Of a DNA stretch of 64,000 nucleotides, positions 26,992-36,128 are shown piece after piece; positions within the stretch are counted from its first letter, which is position 1; every line of letters starts with the position of its first letter. The stretch spans positions 345,353 to 409,352 of the forward strand of contig NZ_BBXF01000003.1 of NCBI RefSeq assembly GCF_001570585.1, written 5' to 3'. The notes beneath the pieces were generated by a model that made no database searches, was not told where the DNA came from, and saw only the letters and a program-made list of their open reading frames with translations. Made by a program: the position numbers and the translations under genes. This DNA is from Herbidospora daliensis (lineage in GTDB: Bacteria; Actinomycetota; Actinomycetes; Streptosporangiales; Streptosporangiaceae).

Positions 26992-27884
26992 CCAACGCCG
27001 TCTGGACCTCCGGCCTGCGCAAGCGCTACCGGAAGCGGACCGCCGTCGACGGCGTCTCCTTCTCGGTCGCGCGGGGCGAGGTGCTCGGCCTGCTCGGCCC
27101 GAACGGCGCCGGCAAGACGACCGTCATCAAGATGATGCTCGGGCTGGTCCGCCCCGACGCGGGCGAGGTCATGCTCCTCGGCCGGCCGGTCACCGACCCT
27201 CGCGCCCGCGCCAAGGTCGGCTACCTGCCCGAACTCTTCCGCTACCAGCCCTGGCTCACCGCGAAGGAGGTCCTCGGCCTGCACGTGCGGCTCGCCGGGG
27301 CCGACGTACCGGAGCGGGAACGGCACGACACCCTCGGCCTGGTCGGGCTCGCCGAGCGGGCGGGCGACCGCGTCGGCGGCTTCTCCAAGGGCATGCAGCA
27401 GCGCCTCGGCCTGGCCGTCGCGCTCGTCGCCCGCCCCGAGTTCGTGGTGCTCGACGAGCCGACCAGCGCGCTCGACCCGGTGGGCCGCGCCGACGTGCGC
27501 GACATCCTGCTGTCGCTGAAGGACCGCGGCGTGGCGGTGCTGCTCAACTCCCACCTGATCGGCGAGGTCGAACGGGTCTGCGACCGCGTCGTCGTGCTCG
27601 ACCGGGGCCGGGTCGCCGCCTCGGGCACCCTCGCCGAGCTGCTCGGCGGCCGGGAGCTGCGGCTCCGGCTGGAGAAGGTCACCGCCGAGGCCGAGGAGCG
27701 CCTGCGCCGCGCCGGGCCGCTGAGCCGCGACGGCGACCTCTACACCGTCGCCGACCTGGAGGGCGACCTGATCCCCGACCTGGTCGCCGACCTCGTCGAG
27801 CTCGGCGCCCGCGTCCACTCGGTCGAACCCGGCCGCGTCAGCCTGGAAGACCGGCTGCTCGACATCCTGGGAAGTGAACGATGA
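26988..27884 (+). CDS. ABC transporter ATP-binding protein (exporter type)
   Basis: 298 residues. Walker A GPNGAGKTT (~39-47), signature FSKGMQQRLG, Walker B FVVLDEPTSALD and switch His in LLNSHLIGEVE. C-terminal ~80-residue extension typical of CcmA/DrrA-like exporters. Start ATG overlaps the anti-sigma stop; end overlaps the permease start. The operon layout implies export under control of the sigma/anti-sigma pair. Confidence 0.92.
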   Translation: MTNAVWTSGLRKRYRKRTAVDGVSFSVARGEVLGLLGPNGAGKTTVIKMMLGLVRPDAGEVMLLGRPVTDPRARAKVGYLPELFRYQPWLTAKEVLGLHVRLAGADVPERERHDTLGLVGLAERAGDRVGGFSKGMQQRLGLAVALVARPEFVVLDEPTSALDPVGRADVRDILLSLKDRGVAVLLNSHLIGEVERVCDRVVVLDRGRVAASGTLAELLGGRELRLRLEKVTAEAEERLRRAGPLSRDGDLYTVADLEGDLIPDLVADLVELGARVHSVEPGRVSLEDRLLDILGSER

Positions 27885-28735
27885 TCGTCCTCACCTTCGC
27901 CGCCCTCACCCTCCGCGAGGCGGCGCGCCGCAAGGTGCTGCGGGCGCTGGCCGTGCTCACGGTCGTGCTGCTGGGCCTGTCGGCGTGGGGCTTCCACACC
28001 CTCGTCACCAAGGAGTTCGACGGCGCCCTGCTGACCAGCGGCGAACTGCGGCTCATCGCCTCCCAGCTGCTCAACCTGGTCATGTTCGGCCTCAGCCTGA
28101 TCGCCGCCCTCGGCACCGCCTTCCTGGCCGGCCCGACCGTCGCCGGGGAGATGGAGTCGGGCGCCGCCCTGGCGATCCTGGCCCGCCCGATCCGGCGCTC
28201 GACCGTCCTGACCGGCAAGTGGCTCGGTCTGGTCGTCTTCGGCGGCGGCTTCATCGCCCTGGCCGGGCTGGCCCAGTTCGTGATCGTGTACGCCACCACC
28301 GGCTACTGGCCCTCCGACCCGGTCACCGGCCTGGCGCTGCTCGCCCTCCAGACGGCCGTCCTGCTCACGCTCGGGCTGCTGTTCTCCACGCTCATCTCGC
28401 CGATGGCCTCGGGCGTGGTCGCGGTCGGCCTGTTCGGCGCGACCTGGATCGCGGGAGTGGTCGGGGGAGTGGGCCGCGGCCTGGGCAACGACAGCGTCGC
28501 CGCCGTCGGGTCGGTCTCCCAGGTCCTGCTCCCGACCGACGGCCTGTGGCGCGGCGCGATGTACGCCTTCCAGGACCCCACCGCGCTGCTCGGCTTCGGC
28601 GGCCCGGCCGTCAAGGGCGGCTTCCCGTTCCTCAGCGACGCCCCGCTCACGTGGGCCTACCTGGCCTGGACGATCACCTGGACCGCCCTGGTGCTCGGCC
28701 TGGCCGCCCTGCTGCTGCGCCGCCGCGATCTGTGA
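27881..28735 (+). CDS. ABC-2-type transporter permease
   Basis: 284 residues with about six membrane helices (LRALAVLTVVLLGLSAWG, FGLSLIAALGTAFLAGPTV, and others) and the conserved GEMESGAALAILARPIRRS loop. ATGA overlap with the ATPase gene. Last gene of the sigma-controlled export operon; substrate unknown. Confidence 0.88.
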   Translation: MIVLTFAALTLREAARRKVLRALAVLTVVLLGLSAWGFHTLVTKEFDGALLTSGELRLIASQLLNLVMFGLSLIAALGTAFLAGPTVAGEMESGAALAILARPIRRSTVLTGKWLGLVVFGGGFIALAGLAQFVIVYATTGYWPSDPVTGLALLALQTAVLLTLGLLFSTLISPMASGVVAVGLFGATWIAGVVGGVGRGLGNDSVAAVGSVSQVLLPTDGLWRGAMYAFQDPTALLGFGGPAVKGGFPFLSDAPLTWAYLAWTITWTALVLGLAALLLRRRDL

Positions 28736-28828
28736 CCGCCCAGGTCACAAGGAGTTTTTGCGCAGGTGAACGAAGGATTTCACCTCACCGAAACCTACGT
28801 CCGGCCGGGGGCCGGATAAGGTCTGTCC

Positions 28829-31069
28829 ATTCTCGACAACGTTGATCCCTTCATCGGCACCGCGGCCACCGACCTGCCCCCGGCAGGCGGCCTGGCCGCC
28901 ACGTGGTGGTGGCCGAAACCGCAGGTGGGCAACACCCACCCCGGGGCCACCTCACCCCTCGGCATGGTCTCGGCCTGTGCCTACTCCGGTGCCTACCCGA
29001 CCGGTTACGGTCGTTACGCCAAGAACACCGAAGGCGTGCCCGAGGAGATGTTCGACCGTCTCCAGGCCAGTGGGTTCACCCACTTCCAGCAGTCGGGCAC
29101 CGGCGCGATCCGCAAGTACTACAACTACGTGCGGGTCACCCCGATGGTGCAGCCCCTCGACGACCTCGGCCAGTCGTGGTCGTTGTCCGACGAGGAGGCC
29201 TCGCCCGGCTACTACGCCGCCACCCTCGACACCGGCATCCGGTGCGAGGTCACGGTCGGCCAGAAGGTGGCCGTGCACCGCTACACCTTCCCCCGGCACA
29301 GCAGCGCCCGGGTGGTCGTCGACCTGTCGTGCGGCGGGCTCGCGATCGACCTCGGCCGCACCGTGCCGCTGCGGGCCCAGGTGGAGAACATCGGCCACGG
29401 CCAGGTGCAGGGCACCGTCGTCATGGAGGGCGTGCCCCTGTCGGTGTACGTCGACGTCGACGCCCCCGGCTGGCGCCAGATGCTCTGGTACGACCGCCGG
29501 CTCATCGACGGCGGCACCCGGCTCGACTTCGACAGCATCCGGCACACCACGCTGCGCCCCTTCGGCATGCTCTACATGGGCCCCACCCGCGCCGGGCAGA
29601 CGATCGAGGTCCGCATGGGCTTCTCGCTGCGCGGCTGCGACCAGGCCAAACGCAACCTGGAGCGGGAGACCGGCCTCGGCCAGCCCTCGTTCGACATCGT
29701 CAAGCTGCGCACCCGCGCCCGCTGGAGCGACCACCTCGACCGCGTCAAGGTCGACGGCGGCACCCCGGCCCGCCAGACCGTCTACTCCACCGCGCTCTAC
29801 CACTCGCTGATCAAGCCGTGCATCGTCGACGACGAGAGCCCGTTCTGGCCGAACAACGGGCCCTACGCCTTCGACGTCTGCACGATGTGGGACATCTACA
29901 AGACCCAGCTCCCGCTGCTGATGGCCATCGCCCCCGACCGCGCCTCGGGCCTGCTCGAATCGCTGATCCGGGTCTGCGAGGAAGAGGGCAACTTCCCGAT
30001 CGGCTACCGCATGGCCCGCGGCGCCGACCGGTTCTTCCGCCAGGGCAGCGCGCTGGCCCACACCGCGCTCGCCGACGCCCACGCCCTCGACCTCGACGGC
30101 ATCGAGTGGAGCTGGGCGCTCGTCCACATGGCCGACGACCTGCGCCGCATGTACGGCGAGGACTTCTTCGAGCACGGCGTCGTCCACCCCATCACGCACA
30201 CCCTCGACCTGGCCTACGGCCACCACCTGACCGCCCAGCTGGCCCGCGCGCTCAACGACACCAAGCTCGCCGACGACCTGGCCCGCCGCGCCCACGGGTG
30301 GGTCAACGCCTTCGACCCCGGCACCGGCCTGCTGCGCGACTCGGAGTTCTACGAGGGCGGCAAGTGGAACTACTCCTTCCGGCTGCTCCACGACATGGCC
30401 GCCCGCATCGCGCTGGCGGGCGGCGACGCCGGCTTCATCGCCAAGCTCGACCGTTTCTTCGGCTACGGCGCCGCCCCGGTCAAACAGGCCGGACGCCGCC
30501 CGCAGCCGGCCGAGATGGCGGCCGGCTACGCCCTGAACCGCTTCGAGGGCCTCAACAACGAGCCCGACATGGAGGCCCCGTGGGCCTACCACTACGCGGG
30601 CCGTCCCGATCGCACCGCCGAGGTCGTGCACTCCGCGCTCACGTGGCAGTTCGGCACCGGCCCCGGCGGCCTGCCCGGCAACGACGACTCCGGCGGCCTG
30701 AGCTCCTGGTACATCTGGGCCTCGCTCGGGCTGTTCCCGGTGGCCGGGCAGAACCTCTTCCTGATCAACGCGCCCGCGTTCGAACGGGCCGCGCTGAGGG
30801 TAAGAGAAGGCGAGTTCGTCATCGAGACCAGCGGCCTCAAAGAGGCGCCGATCAGCTCCGACGGCGCCGAGCATGAGCCCCCGGTCCAATACGTCCAGTC
30901 GGCCACCCTCAACGGCCGTCCACTGGATGCGGCCCACCTGACTGCCGCGACCGTCCATCGGGGCGGCAGACTGCACCTGCGACTCGGCCCCGAGCCATCG
31001 GGATGGGGGCGGGGTGTCCGCCCGCCGTCCCTGTCCGATTCCCCTGCGCTATCGGAGGAGACTCGATGA
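28829..31069 (+). CDS. GH92 alpha-mannosidase-like enzyme, probable non-ATG start
   Basis: 746 residues if started at ATT 28829. GH92 signatures: VDPFIGT at the N-terminus, GNTHPGA near 33-39, and C-terminal GLNNEPDMEAPW, GLPGNDDSGGLSSWYIW and LGLFPV. GH92 enzymes are calcium-dependent exo-alpha-mannosidases. VDPFIGT lies upstream of the first usable GTG (28925) and the frame is closed by TAA at 28817, so only CTG 28823 or ATT 28829 can include it; AAGG at 28818-28821 is well spaced for ATT. No signal peptide is seen. The stop overlaps the glycosyltransferase start (ATGA). Confidence 0.8.
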   Translation: MLDNVDPFIGTAATDLPPAGGLAATWWWPKPQVGNTHPGATSPLGMVSACAYSGAYPTGYGRYAKNTEGVPEEMFDRLQASGFTHFQQSGTGAIRKYYNYVRVTPMVQPLDDLGQSWSLSDEEASPGYYAATLDTGIRCEVTVGQKVAVHRYTFPRHSSARVVVDLSCGGLAIDLGRTVPLRAQVENIGHGQVQGTVVMEGVPLSVYVDVDAPGWRQMLWYDRRLIDGGTRLDFDSIRHTTLRPFGMLYMGPTRAGQTIEVRMGFSLRGCDQAKRNLERETGLGQPSFDIVKLRTRARWSDHLDRVKVDGGTPARQTVYSTALYHSLIKPCIVDDESPFWPNNGPYAFDVCTMWDIYKTQLPLLMAIAPDRASGLLESLIRVCEEEGNFPIGYRMARGADRFFRQGSALAHTALADAHALDLDGIEWSWALVHMADDLRRMYGEDFFEHGVVHPITHTLDLAYGHHLTAQLARALNDTKLADDLARRAHGWVNAFDPGTGLLRDSEFYEGGKWNYSFRLLHDMAARIALAGGDAGFIAKLDRFFGYGAAPVKQAGRRPQPAEMAAGYALNRFEGLNNEPDMEAPWAYHYAGRPDRTAEVVHSALTWQFGTGPGGLPGNDDSGGLSSWYIWASLGLFPVAGQNLFLINAPAFERAALRVREGEFVIETSGLKEAPISSDGAEHEPPVQYVQSATLNGRPLDAAHLTAATVHRGGRLHLRLGPEPSGWGRGVRPPSLSDSPALSEETR

Positions 31070-32337
31070 CCCACCCCCGTCGCCGCCTTGTGATCGTGGT
31101 CAGGGCCGACCCGGTCATCTGCGGCCATTCCGGCGAGGCCCGCAACCTCGCCGAAGTGGCGCTGACCCGTGGATACGACGACGTCAGGCTGCTGACCTGG
31201 CCCATCGCGGCCCTCCAGGCCGCCGGGCTGCCGTTGAAGCCGCTCGACCGGCTGCTGCCGTACAGCCCCGGCATCACCGTCGAACGTCCCGAACCCGTCG
31301 GCGACTACCGGGTGCCCGACGGCCGCCACCTGGCCGGGCTGACCGGGCGTCTGGTCGAACTGCTGGCCGAGCCGGTGCCGACGACCTGCCTGTCGATGTA
31401 CATCGTGCCGCACGCCAACGTCGTGCTCGACGCCGTCAACGCGGCCCGGGCGGCGGGCTTCAACCCCAACGTCCGGACCATCGTGAAGGCCGTCGGCTCC
31501 GACGTCACCAACGTCATCCGCAACTGCCTGCGCGACGGCCACTTCGGCGCCGCGACGGCGCTGTTCACCACGTTCCTGGCCAACGACGAGGTCGTGGCCG
31601 TCTCCGACTACACCCGCGACGAGATCATCGACGCGGCCGGGCAGGTCGACGCCCACGTCGGCACCACGTTCGCCGAACAGTGCCGCCGCCGGGTGTCGGT
31701 CAGCTACCCGCCGATCGACTCCACCGCGTTCCTCGACCCCGACCCGTCGCTCGTCGACGCCGCCCTCGCCCACCGCGGCCTCGAACGCGACGGCTACCTG
31801 CTGTTCCTGTCGCGGGTCACCCCGGCGAAGGGCATCTTCGACCTGCTGGCCGCCTACCGGCAGGCCCGCAGCCGCGAGAAGGTCAAACTCGTCATCGCCG
31901 GCACGGGCACCGCGCTCGCCCAGGTCCAGGCGATCGCGGCGGCCGACGAGCACGTCGTCGTCCTCACCGACGTCGACGACAACGAGAAGCCCCTGCTCAT
32001 GCGCGGCAGCGCGGCCTACGTGCTGCCGACCAAACCCGAGCCCGACTTCGTCGAGACGTTCGGCATCGCCCTGGCCGAGAAGATGCTGGCCGGCGGCGGC
32101 CCGATCATCACCACCGACACCGGCGGCACCCTCGAAGCGGTCGGCGACGCCGCCATCATCGTCGACCAGGGCGACGTCACCGGCATCGCGGCCGCGATCG
32201 ACCGGGTGGTCCTCGACATGAACGGCACCGAACGCCGCGAGCTGGAACTGCGGGCCCGCGACTGGGCCATGCAGTTCGACCGCGCGGCCGTCTTCGACGA
32301 CCTGTTCCCCGAGACGGCCCTCCGCCAGAGCGCCTGA
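31066..32337 (+). CDS. GT4-type glycosyltransferase
   Basis: 423 residues from ATG 31066, overlapping the GH92 stop. GT-B fold: N-terminal GHSGEARNLAEVAL acceptor-side helix, central YLLFLSRVTPAKGIFDLL, C-terminal ETFGIALAEKM giving the E-x7-E motif of retaining GT4 enzymes. Coupling to a mannosidase-like gene suggests the two build and break the same glycoside, perhaps a small mannosyl compatible solute or glycolipid. That link is inference. Confidence 0.82.
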   Translation: MTHPRRRLVIVVRADPVICGHSGEARNLAEVALTRGYDDVRLLTWPIAALQAAGLPLKPLDRLLPYSPGITVERPEPVGDYRVPDGRHLAGLTGRLVELLAEPVPTTCLSMYIVPHANVVLDAVNAARAAGFNPNVRTIVKAVGSDVTNVIRNCLRDGHFGAATALFTTFLANDEVVAVSDYTRDEIIDAAGQVDAHVGTTFAEQCRRRVSVSYPPIDSTAFLDPDPSLVDAALAHRGLERDGYLLFLSRVTPAKGIFDLLAAYRQARSREKVKLVIAGTGTALAQVQAIAAADEHVVVLTDVDDNEKPLLMRGSAAYVLPTKPEPDFVETFGIALAEKMLAGGGPIITTDTGGTLEAVGDAAIIVDQGDVTGIAAAIDRVVLDMNGTERRELELRARDWAMQFDRAAVFDDLFPETALRQSA

Positions 32338-32349
32338 CCGCGATCGACG

Positions 32350-32383
32350 CCGGCCCGGACGGATCACTTGCCGCCCGGGCCGG
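32350..32383. terminator. Hairpin between convergent genes
   Basis: Arms CCGGCCCGG (32350-32358) and CCGGGCCGG (32375-32383) with a 16-nt loop, between the glycosyltransferase and histidine kinase genes. Confidence 0.6.
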
Positions 32384-32384
32384 T

Positions 32385-33533
32385 TCACTTGACCGGCAAC
32401 ACCGCGCGCACCGCGAAGCCGCCGTTCAGCGGGCCGGCGTCGAGGGAGCCGTGGAAGAGGGCGGCCCGTTCGCGCATGCCGATCAGGCCGTGGCCGCCCG
32501 GCACGTGCGGCGCGGGCCGGAAGCCCTCGCGCGGCCCGTCGTCGGTGACGTCGACGCGCAGCTCGCCCGGCCCGTGGCCGATCGTGACCGCCACCCGGGT
32601 CGGCCCGGCGTGCTTCAGCGTGTTGGTCAGCGCCTCCTGCACGATCCGGTAGGCCGACAGGTCGAGGCCCGCCGGCAGCGGCCGGGGGTCGCCGGTCACC
32701 TCGACGGTCACGTCGAGCCCGGCCGTGCGCGACTGGTCGACCAGGTCGCCGACGCGGGCCAGGCCCGGCTGCGGGAGACGGCTGTCGGTGGCGGGGCCGC
32801 GCAGCAGGTGCAGCATGCGCTGGAGCTCCTCGACCGCGCCCCGGCCGGTCGCCTCGATCTGGGTCAGCGCCTCGCGCTCCCGGCCCAGGTCGGCGGGGAG
32901 CCGGCGGCGCAGGCCGCCCGCCTGCATCACCATCATGCTGACGCTGCTGGCGACGATGTCGTGCAGCTCGCGGGCCAGCCGGGCCTGCTCCTCGGCGACC
33001 GCCTCGCGCACCAGCTGCTCGCTGCGCGCGACCACGGCGTAGGTGCGCTCGTCGGCGCGGCGGGCCAGCACCTGGTAGCGGCGCACGCCGACCCCGGCCC
33101 CGCCCGCGATGGCCGACATGCCGGCCGCGATGGCGTACTCGGCGAACTCGGCGCCGCCGTAGGTCGTGCCCATGGTGGCGACGAAGACGGTCGTGGCCGC
33201 CACGCCGAACAGAGCCCGGGTGCTGCGCAGCCGGGTCTGGCTGAGCACCGTGAACAGGAAGACCAGCTCGGTCAGCCACTGCCAGGCGGCGGCGTCCTCC
33301 AGGGTGAACACGAACACCGCGGCGGAGACGACGGTGTAGAGCGCCATCGTCCAGATGGGGGCGACGCGCCGGAACAGCACCAGGAGCGCGGTGGCGACGC
33401 CGCCGGCCACCCACAACGCGGGGATCGACCGCTCGGCCAGGTCGGTGCCGCCCGTCAGCTCCTCGATGACGGCGAACAGCCCGACCGCCCCGGCCACCAG
33501 GCCGTCGGCCGCGCTCAGCCGGGTAGCTTGCAC
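32385..33533 (-). CDS. NarL-type sensor histidine kinase, orphan
   Basis: 382 residues from GTG 33533. Five or six N-terminal membrane helices (to about 160), a coiled linker, the HisKA_3 box LARELHDIVASSVSMMVMQ with the phospho-accepting His, then an ATPase domain with ALTNTLKHA (N box), DVTDDG (G1) and GGHGLIGMRER (G2). No response-regulator gene adjoins it in the window, so its partner is elsewhere. Start uncertain because no ribosome-binding site is seen; the transcript may be leaderless. Confidence 0.85.
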   Translation of the reverse strand: MQATRLSAADGLVAGAVGLFAVIEELTGGTDLAERSIPALWVAGGVATALLVLFRRVAPIWTMALYTVVSAAVFVFTLEDAAAWQWLTELVFLFTVLSQTRLRSTRALFGVAATTVFVATMGTTYGGAEFAEYAIAAGMSAIAGGAGVGVRRYQVLARRADERTYAVVARSEQLVREAVAEEQARLARELHDIVASSVSMMVMQAGGLRRRLPADLGREREALTQIEATGRGAVEELQRMLHLLRGPATDSRLPQPGLARVGDLVDQSRTAGLDVTVEVTGDPRPLPAGLDLSAYRIVQEALTNTLKHAGPTRVAVTIGHGPGELRVDVTDDGPREGFRPAPHVPGGHGLIGMRERAALFHGSLDAGPLNGGFAVRAVLPVK

Positions 33534-33559
33534 GAGATGAGCGTAGTGTGCGGTTCGTC

Positions 33560-34660
33560 TCAGTCGAGCAGTTCGTCCAGCACCCGGGGAGCGAGCCCGA
33601 ACGCCGTCGTCATGCCGATGCCGGAGGTCACCGAGACCACCCGCACCCCGGCCATGGGGGAGACGTCGAGGAAGGGCCGCGCGGCCGAGGCGTAGACGCC
33701 GCGCCAGCGTTCCCGCACCTCCAGGCGGGGCACGCCGAGCAGGCGGGCGGTCTCGCGGAGCACGAGCCGGTCGAGGTCCTCGGCGTTGAAGGGGTCGAGC
33801 GTCGTCGCGTAGTGGTGGGTGTCGCCGATGACGAGGTCGCCGTCGGGCCGCTGGGTGAACATCAGGTTCAGGCCCGCGTCCACGAGAGGCGCACTCTCGG
33901 TCTCCAGCCGGGCGCGCACCGCCTTCAGGCCCGGCAGCGCCGCGAAGCCGTCGTAGCGCAACATCGAGAACCCGGTCAGCACCGCGGGCGCGATCTCTCT
34001 CCTGTACGGGTCGGCGACCCGCAGCATGTGGAGGGCGCAGCGGCGCACGCCGTACAAGGCAGAGAGCTCGGGGAAGTGCCGGTCGACGTCGTGCCCCACG
34101 CAGACCACCACGGCGCCCGCCTTCAGCGGCCCCCGCGAGGTGCCGACCAGGCCGGGTTCGATCGTGTGGACGGCGGTCTCCCAGTGGAAGGTCACGCCCT
34201 GATCGGCCAGCCACCGGGCGACGGCGGGCACGGCCGTGCGGGGGTCGACCCGGACGTCGAGCGGGAACCACGCCCCGCCCAGGCTCTCGATCCCGACGCG
34301 CTCGGCGACCTCGCGGCCGGTCAGCGGCACGACCTGGTCGCCGCGCTCCCGCGCGAACTCGCCGAGCACGGCCATCTCGTCGTCGTGCCGGGCGACCAGC
34401 ACCGTGCCCGACTCCCGCAACCAGAACCCGGCCTCGCGGGCCAGCCGCACCCAGGCCGAGCGGGCGTCGAGCGCGTAATCGAGCGCCGCCCCGGCCTGCG
34501 CGGTCACGCAGCCGTGGCCGAAGTTGCGCACCGACGCGCCGGTCGCATGCCCGTCGCGCTCGACGACGGCGACCGACCACCCCCGGCGCACCGCCTCCAC
34601 CGCGTGCGCCAGCCCGACGACGCCCGCCCCGACGACCACCAGGTCTGCCCGACTTGTCAT
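33560..34660 (-). CDS. FAD-dependent oxidoreductase of phosphonate-associated family (TIGR03364-like)
   Basis: 366 residues, DAO fold. FAD-binding VVVGAGVVGLAHA near 8-20, VERDGHATGASVRNFGHG at ~33-50, and SVTSGIGMTTAFGLAPRV at the C-terminus. This family recurs next to phosphonatase-like hydrolases in phosphonate catabolic loci. The divergent neighbours here are a UTRA GntR regulator and such a hydrolase, which supports oxidation of an amino- or N-alkylaminophosphonate to an aldehyde. ATG 34660 lies inside a palindromic operator; ATG 34678 is an alternative. Confidence 0.82.
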   Translation of the reverse strand: MTSRADLVVVGAGVVGLAHAVEAVRRGWSVAVVERDGHATGASVRNFGHGCVTAQAGAALDYALDARSAWVRLAREAGFWLRESGTVLVARHDDEMAVLGEFARERGDQVVPLTGREVAERVGIESLGGAWFPLDVRVDPRTAVPAVARWLADQGVTFHWETAVHTIEPGLVGTSRGPLKAGAVVVCVGHDVDRHFPELSALYGVRRCALHMLRVADPYRREIAPAVLTGFSMLRYDGFAALPGLKAVRARLETESAPLVDAGLNLMFTQRPDGDLVIGDTHHYATTLDPFNAEDLDRLVLRETARLLGVPRLEVRERWRGVYASAARPFLDVSPMAGVRVVSVTSGIGMTTAFGLAPRVLDELLD

Positions 34661-34667
34661 GACAAGT
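34652..34667. promoter_or_regulatory. Palindromic GntR-type operator
   Basis: Perfect 16-bp palindrome ACTTGTCATGACAAGT covering the start codon of the FAD oxidoreductase gene and ending 11 bp before the GntR start. Position and form fit an operator for the adjacent GntR regulator controlling both directions. Confidence 0.75.
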
Positions 34668-34678
34668 AGGGTAGCCAT

Positions 34679-35428
34679 ATGGACGAGCCCCTGCACCGGC
34701 GCATCGCGGCCGACCTCCGCCGCCGCATCGCCGACCACGAGCTGCCGGTCGGCTCGGCGCTGCCGTCGGAGTCGCACCTGTGCGAGCAGTGGGGCGCGTC
34801 CCGGGCCCCCGTCCGCCAGGCCCTGGCGGCCCTGCGCGCCGAGGGCCTGATCGGCGGCGGCCAGGGCAAACCCCCCGTGGTCCGCTCGACCGCGGTCAGC
34901 CAGCCGTTCGAGACGTTCCTGTCGTTCTCCCGCTGGGCCCTGGACCACGGCCGCGTCCCCGGCCAGCGCACCCTGGAGATCACCCGCCGCCCCGCCTCCC
35001 CGGAGGCCGCCGAAGCCCTGTCGCTGCCCGACGGAGACCCGGTCGTCGACCTGCTGCGGCTCCGCCTGCTCGACGGCATCCCCGTGATGCTCGAACGCAC
35101 CACGTTCGTCTGGCCGGTCGGCCGCCTGCTGCTCGACCACGACTGCGACGAGGGCTCGATCTTCGCCTTCCTGGCGGCCCGGGGCGTCGACCTGACCCAC
35201 GCCCGCCACGTCATCGACGCCGTCGCCGCCGACCCGGTCGACGCCGACCTGCTCGGCCTCCCCCCGGGCGCGCCCCTGCTCCGCGAACGCCGCCACACCA
35301 CATCGGCCGCCGGTGAGCCGGTCGAGTACTCCGACGACCGCTACCGGCCCGACGCCGTCTCCTTCACGATCGAGAACTCCCAGCGGGCCCGCCCGGCCCT
35401 GCTGCGTACCCGAGGACGGATGCCATGA
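34679..35428 (+). CDS. GntR-family regulator with UTRA domain (HutC/PhnF type)
   Basis: 249 residues. Winged helix ~5-68 (GSALPSESHLCEQWGASRAPVRQALAAL), UTRA effector domain ~95-240 (VVDLLRLRLLDGIPVMLERT, GEPVEYSDDRYRPDAVSFT). Stop overlaps the next gene (ATGA). Likely represses this locus and its divergent FAD gene until a phosphonate-derived effector binds. Confidence 0.88.
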   Translation: MDEPLHRRIAADLRRRIADHELPVGSALPSESHLCEQWGASRAPVRQALAALRAEGLIGGGQGKPPVVRSTAVSQPFETFLSFSRWALDHGRVPGQRTLEITRRPASPEAAEALSLPDGDPVVDLLRLRLLDGIPVMLERTTFVWPVGRLLLDHDCDEGSIFAFLAARGVDLTHARHVIDAVAADPVDADLLGLPPGAPLLRERRHTTSAAGEPVEYSDDRYRPDAVSFTIENSQRARPALLRTRGRMP

Positions 35429-36069
35429 TCGAACTCGTCGTCCTGGACGTCGCCGGCACGACCATCGAAGAACACGGCAGCGTGTACGAGGCCCTCGAAG
35501 CCGCCGTCCGCGCCGCCGGCGCCACCCCGACGCCGGAGGAGGTGCACCGCTGGATGGGCGCCGGCAAACGCGAGGCCATCGCGGGCCTGCTCGGAGCCCC
35601 GTCGGAAGCGGCCTACCAGGACTTCCGCGCCCGCCTGGCTTCCCTCTACGCGACCAAGCCCCCCTACCCGCTGCCGGGAGTGGCGGAGGCGGTGACCCGG
35701 TTGCGGGACGCGGGCGTGAAGGTGGCCCTGACGACGGGCTTCGACCGCGAGGTGGCGACGGGCCTGCTGGAGTCGGTGGGCTGGACGGGCTTCTTCGACG
35801 CGGTGATCTGCGTGGACGACGTCCCGGCCGGCCGACCGGCGCCTTACATGATCTTCCGGGCGATGGAGGCGACCGGGGTGACCGACGTGCGCGCGGTTCT
35901 GACGGCGGGCGACACGGTCCGGGACCTGGAGGCGGGGACCCGCGCCGGGGCGTCGATGGTGGTGGGGGTGCTGACGGGGGCGCAGGACGCGGTCGACCTG
36001 GGGGCGGTCGCGCACACCCACATCCTGGCGGGGGCGGCGCGGATCCCGGATCTTCTGCTGCCCAATTGA
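35425..36069 (+). CDS. Phosphonatase-like HAD hydrolase (PhnX-related)
   Basis: 214 residues. HAD motif I VLDVAGTT with nucleophile Asp8. The cap reads WMGAGKREAI with a Lys at the position of the Schiff-base Lys in phosphonoacetaldehyde hydrolase. Later motifs are TTGFDREV, GRPAPYMIF and TAGDTVRDLEAG. It is predicted to cleave the C-P bond of the aldehyde produced by the divergent FAD enzyme. Translationally coupled to the GntR gene. Confidence 0.85.
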   Translation: MIELVVLDVAGTTIEEHGSVYEALEAAVRAAGATPTPEEVHRWMGAGKREAIAGLLGAPSEAAYQDFRARLASLYATKPPYPLPGVAEAVTRLRDAGVKVALTTGFDREVATGLLESVGWTGFFDAVICVDDVPAGRPAPYMIFRAMEATGVTDVRAVLTAGDTVRDLEAGTRAGASMVVGVLTGAQDAVDLGAVAHTHILAGAARIPDLLLPN

Positions 36070-36128
36070 CGGCATACAGAGGACAAGGGGGCGTTGCCGC
36101 TGGTCTACTAGACGTATGCAGAAGAACA

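Noticed and set aside
28925-31069. GTG 28925 as GH92 start
   Set aside because: It would remove the conserved VDPFIGT motif present immediately upstream in the same open frame.
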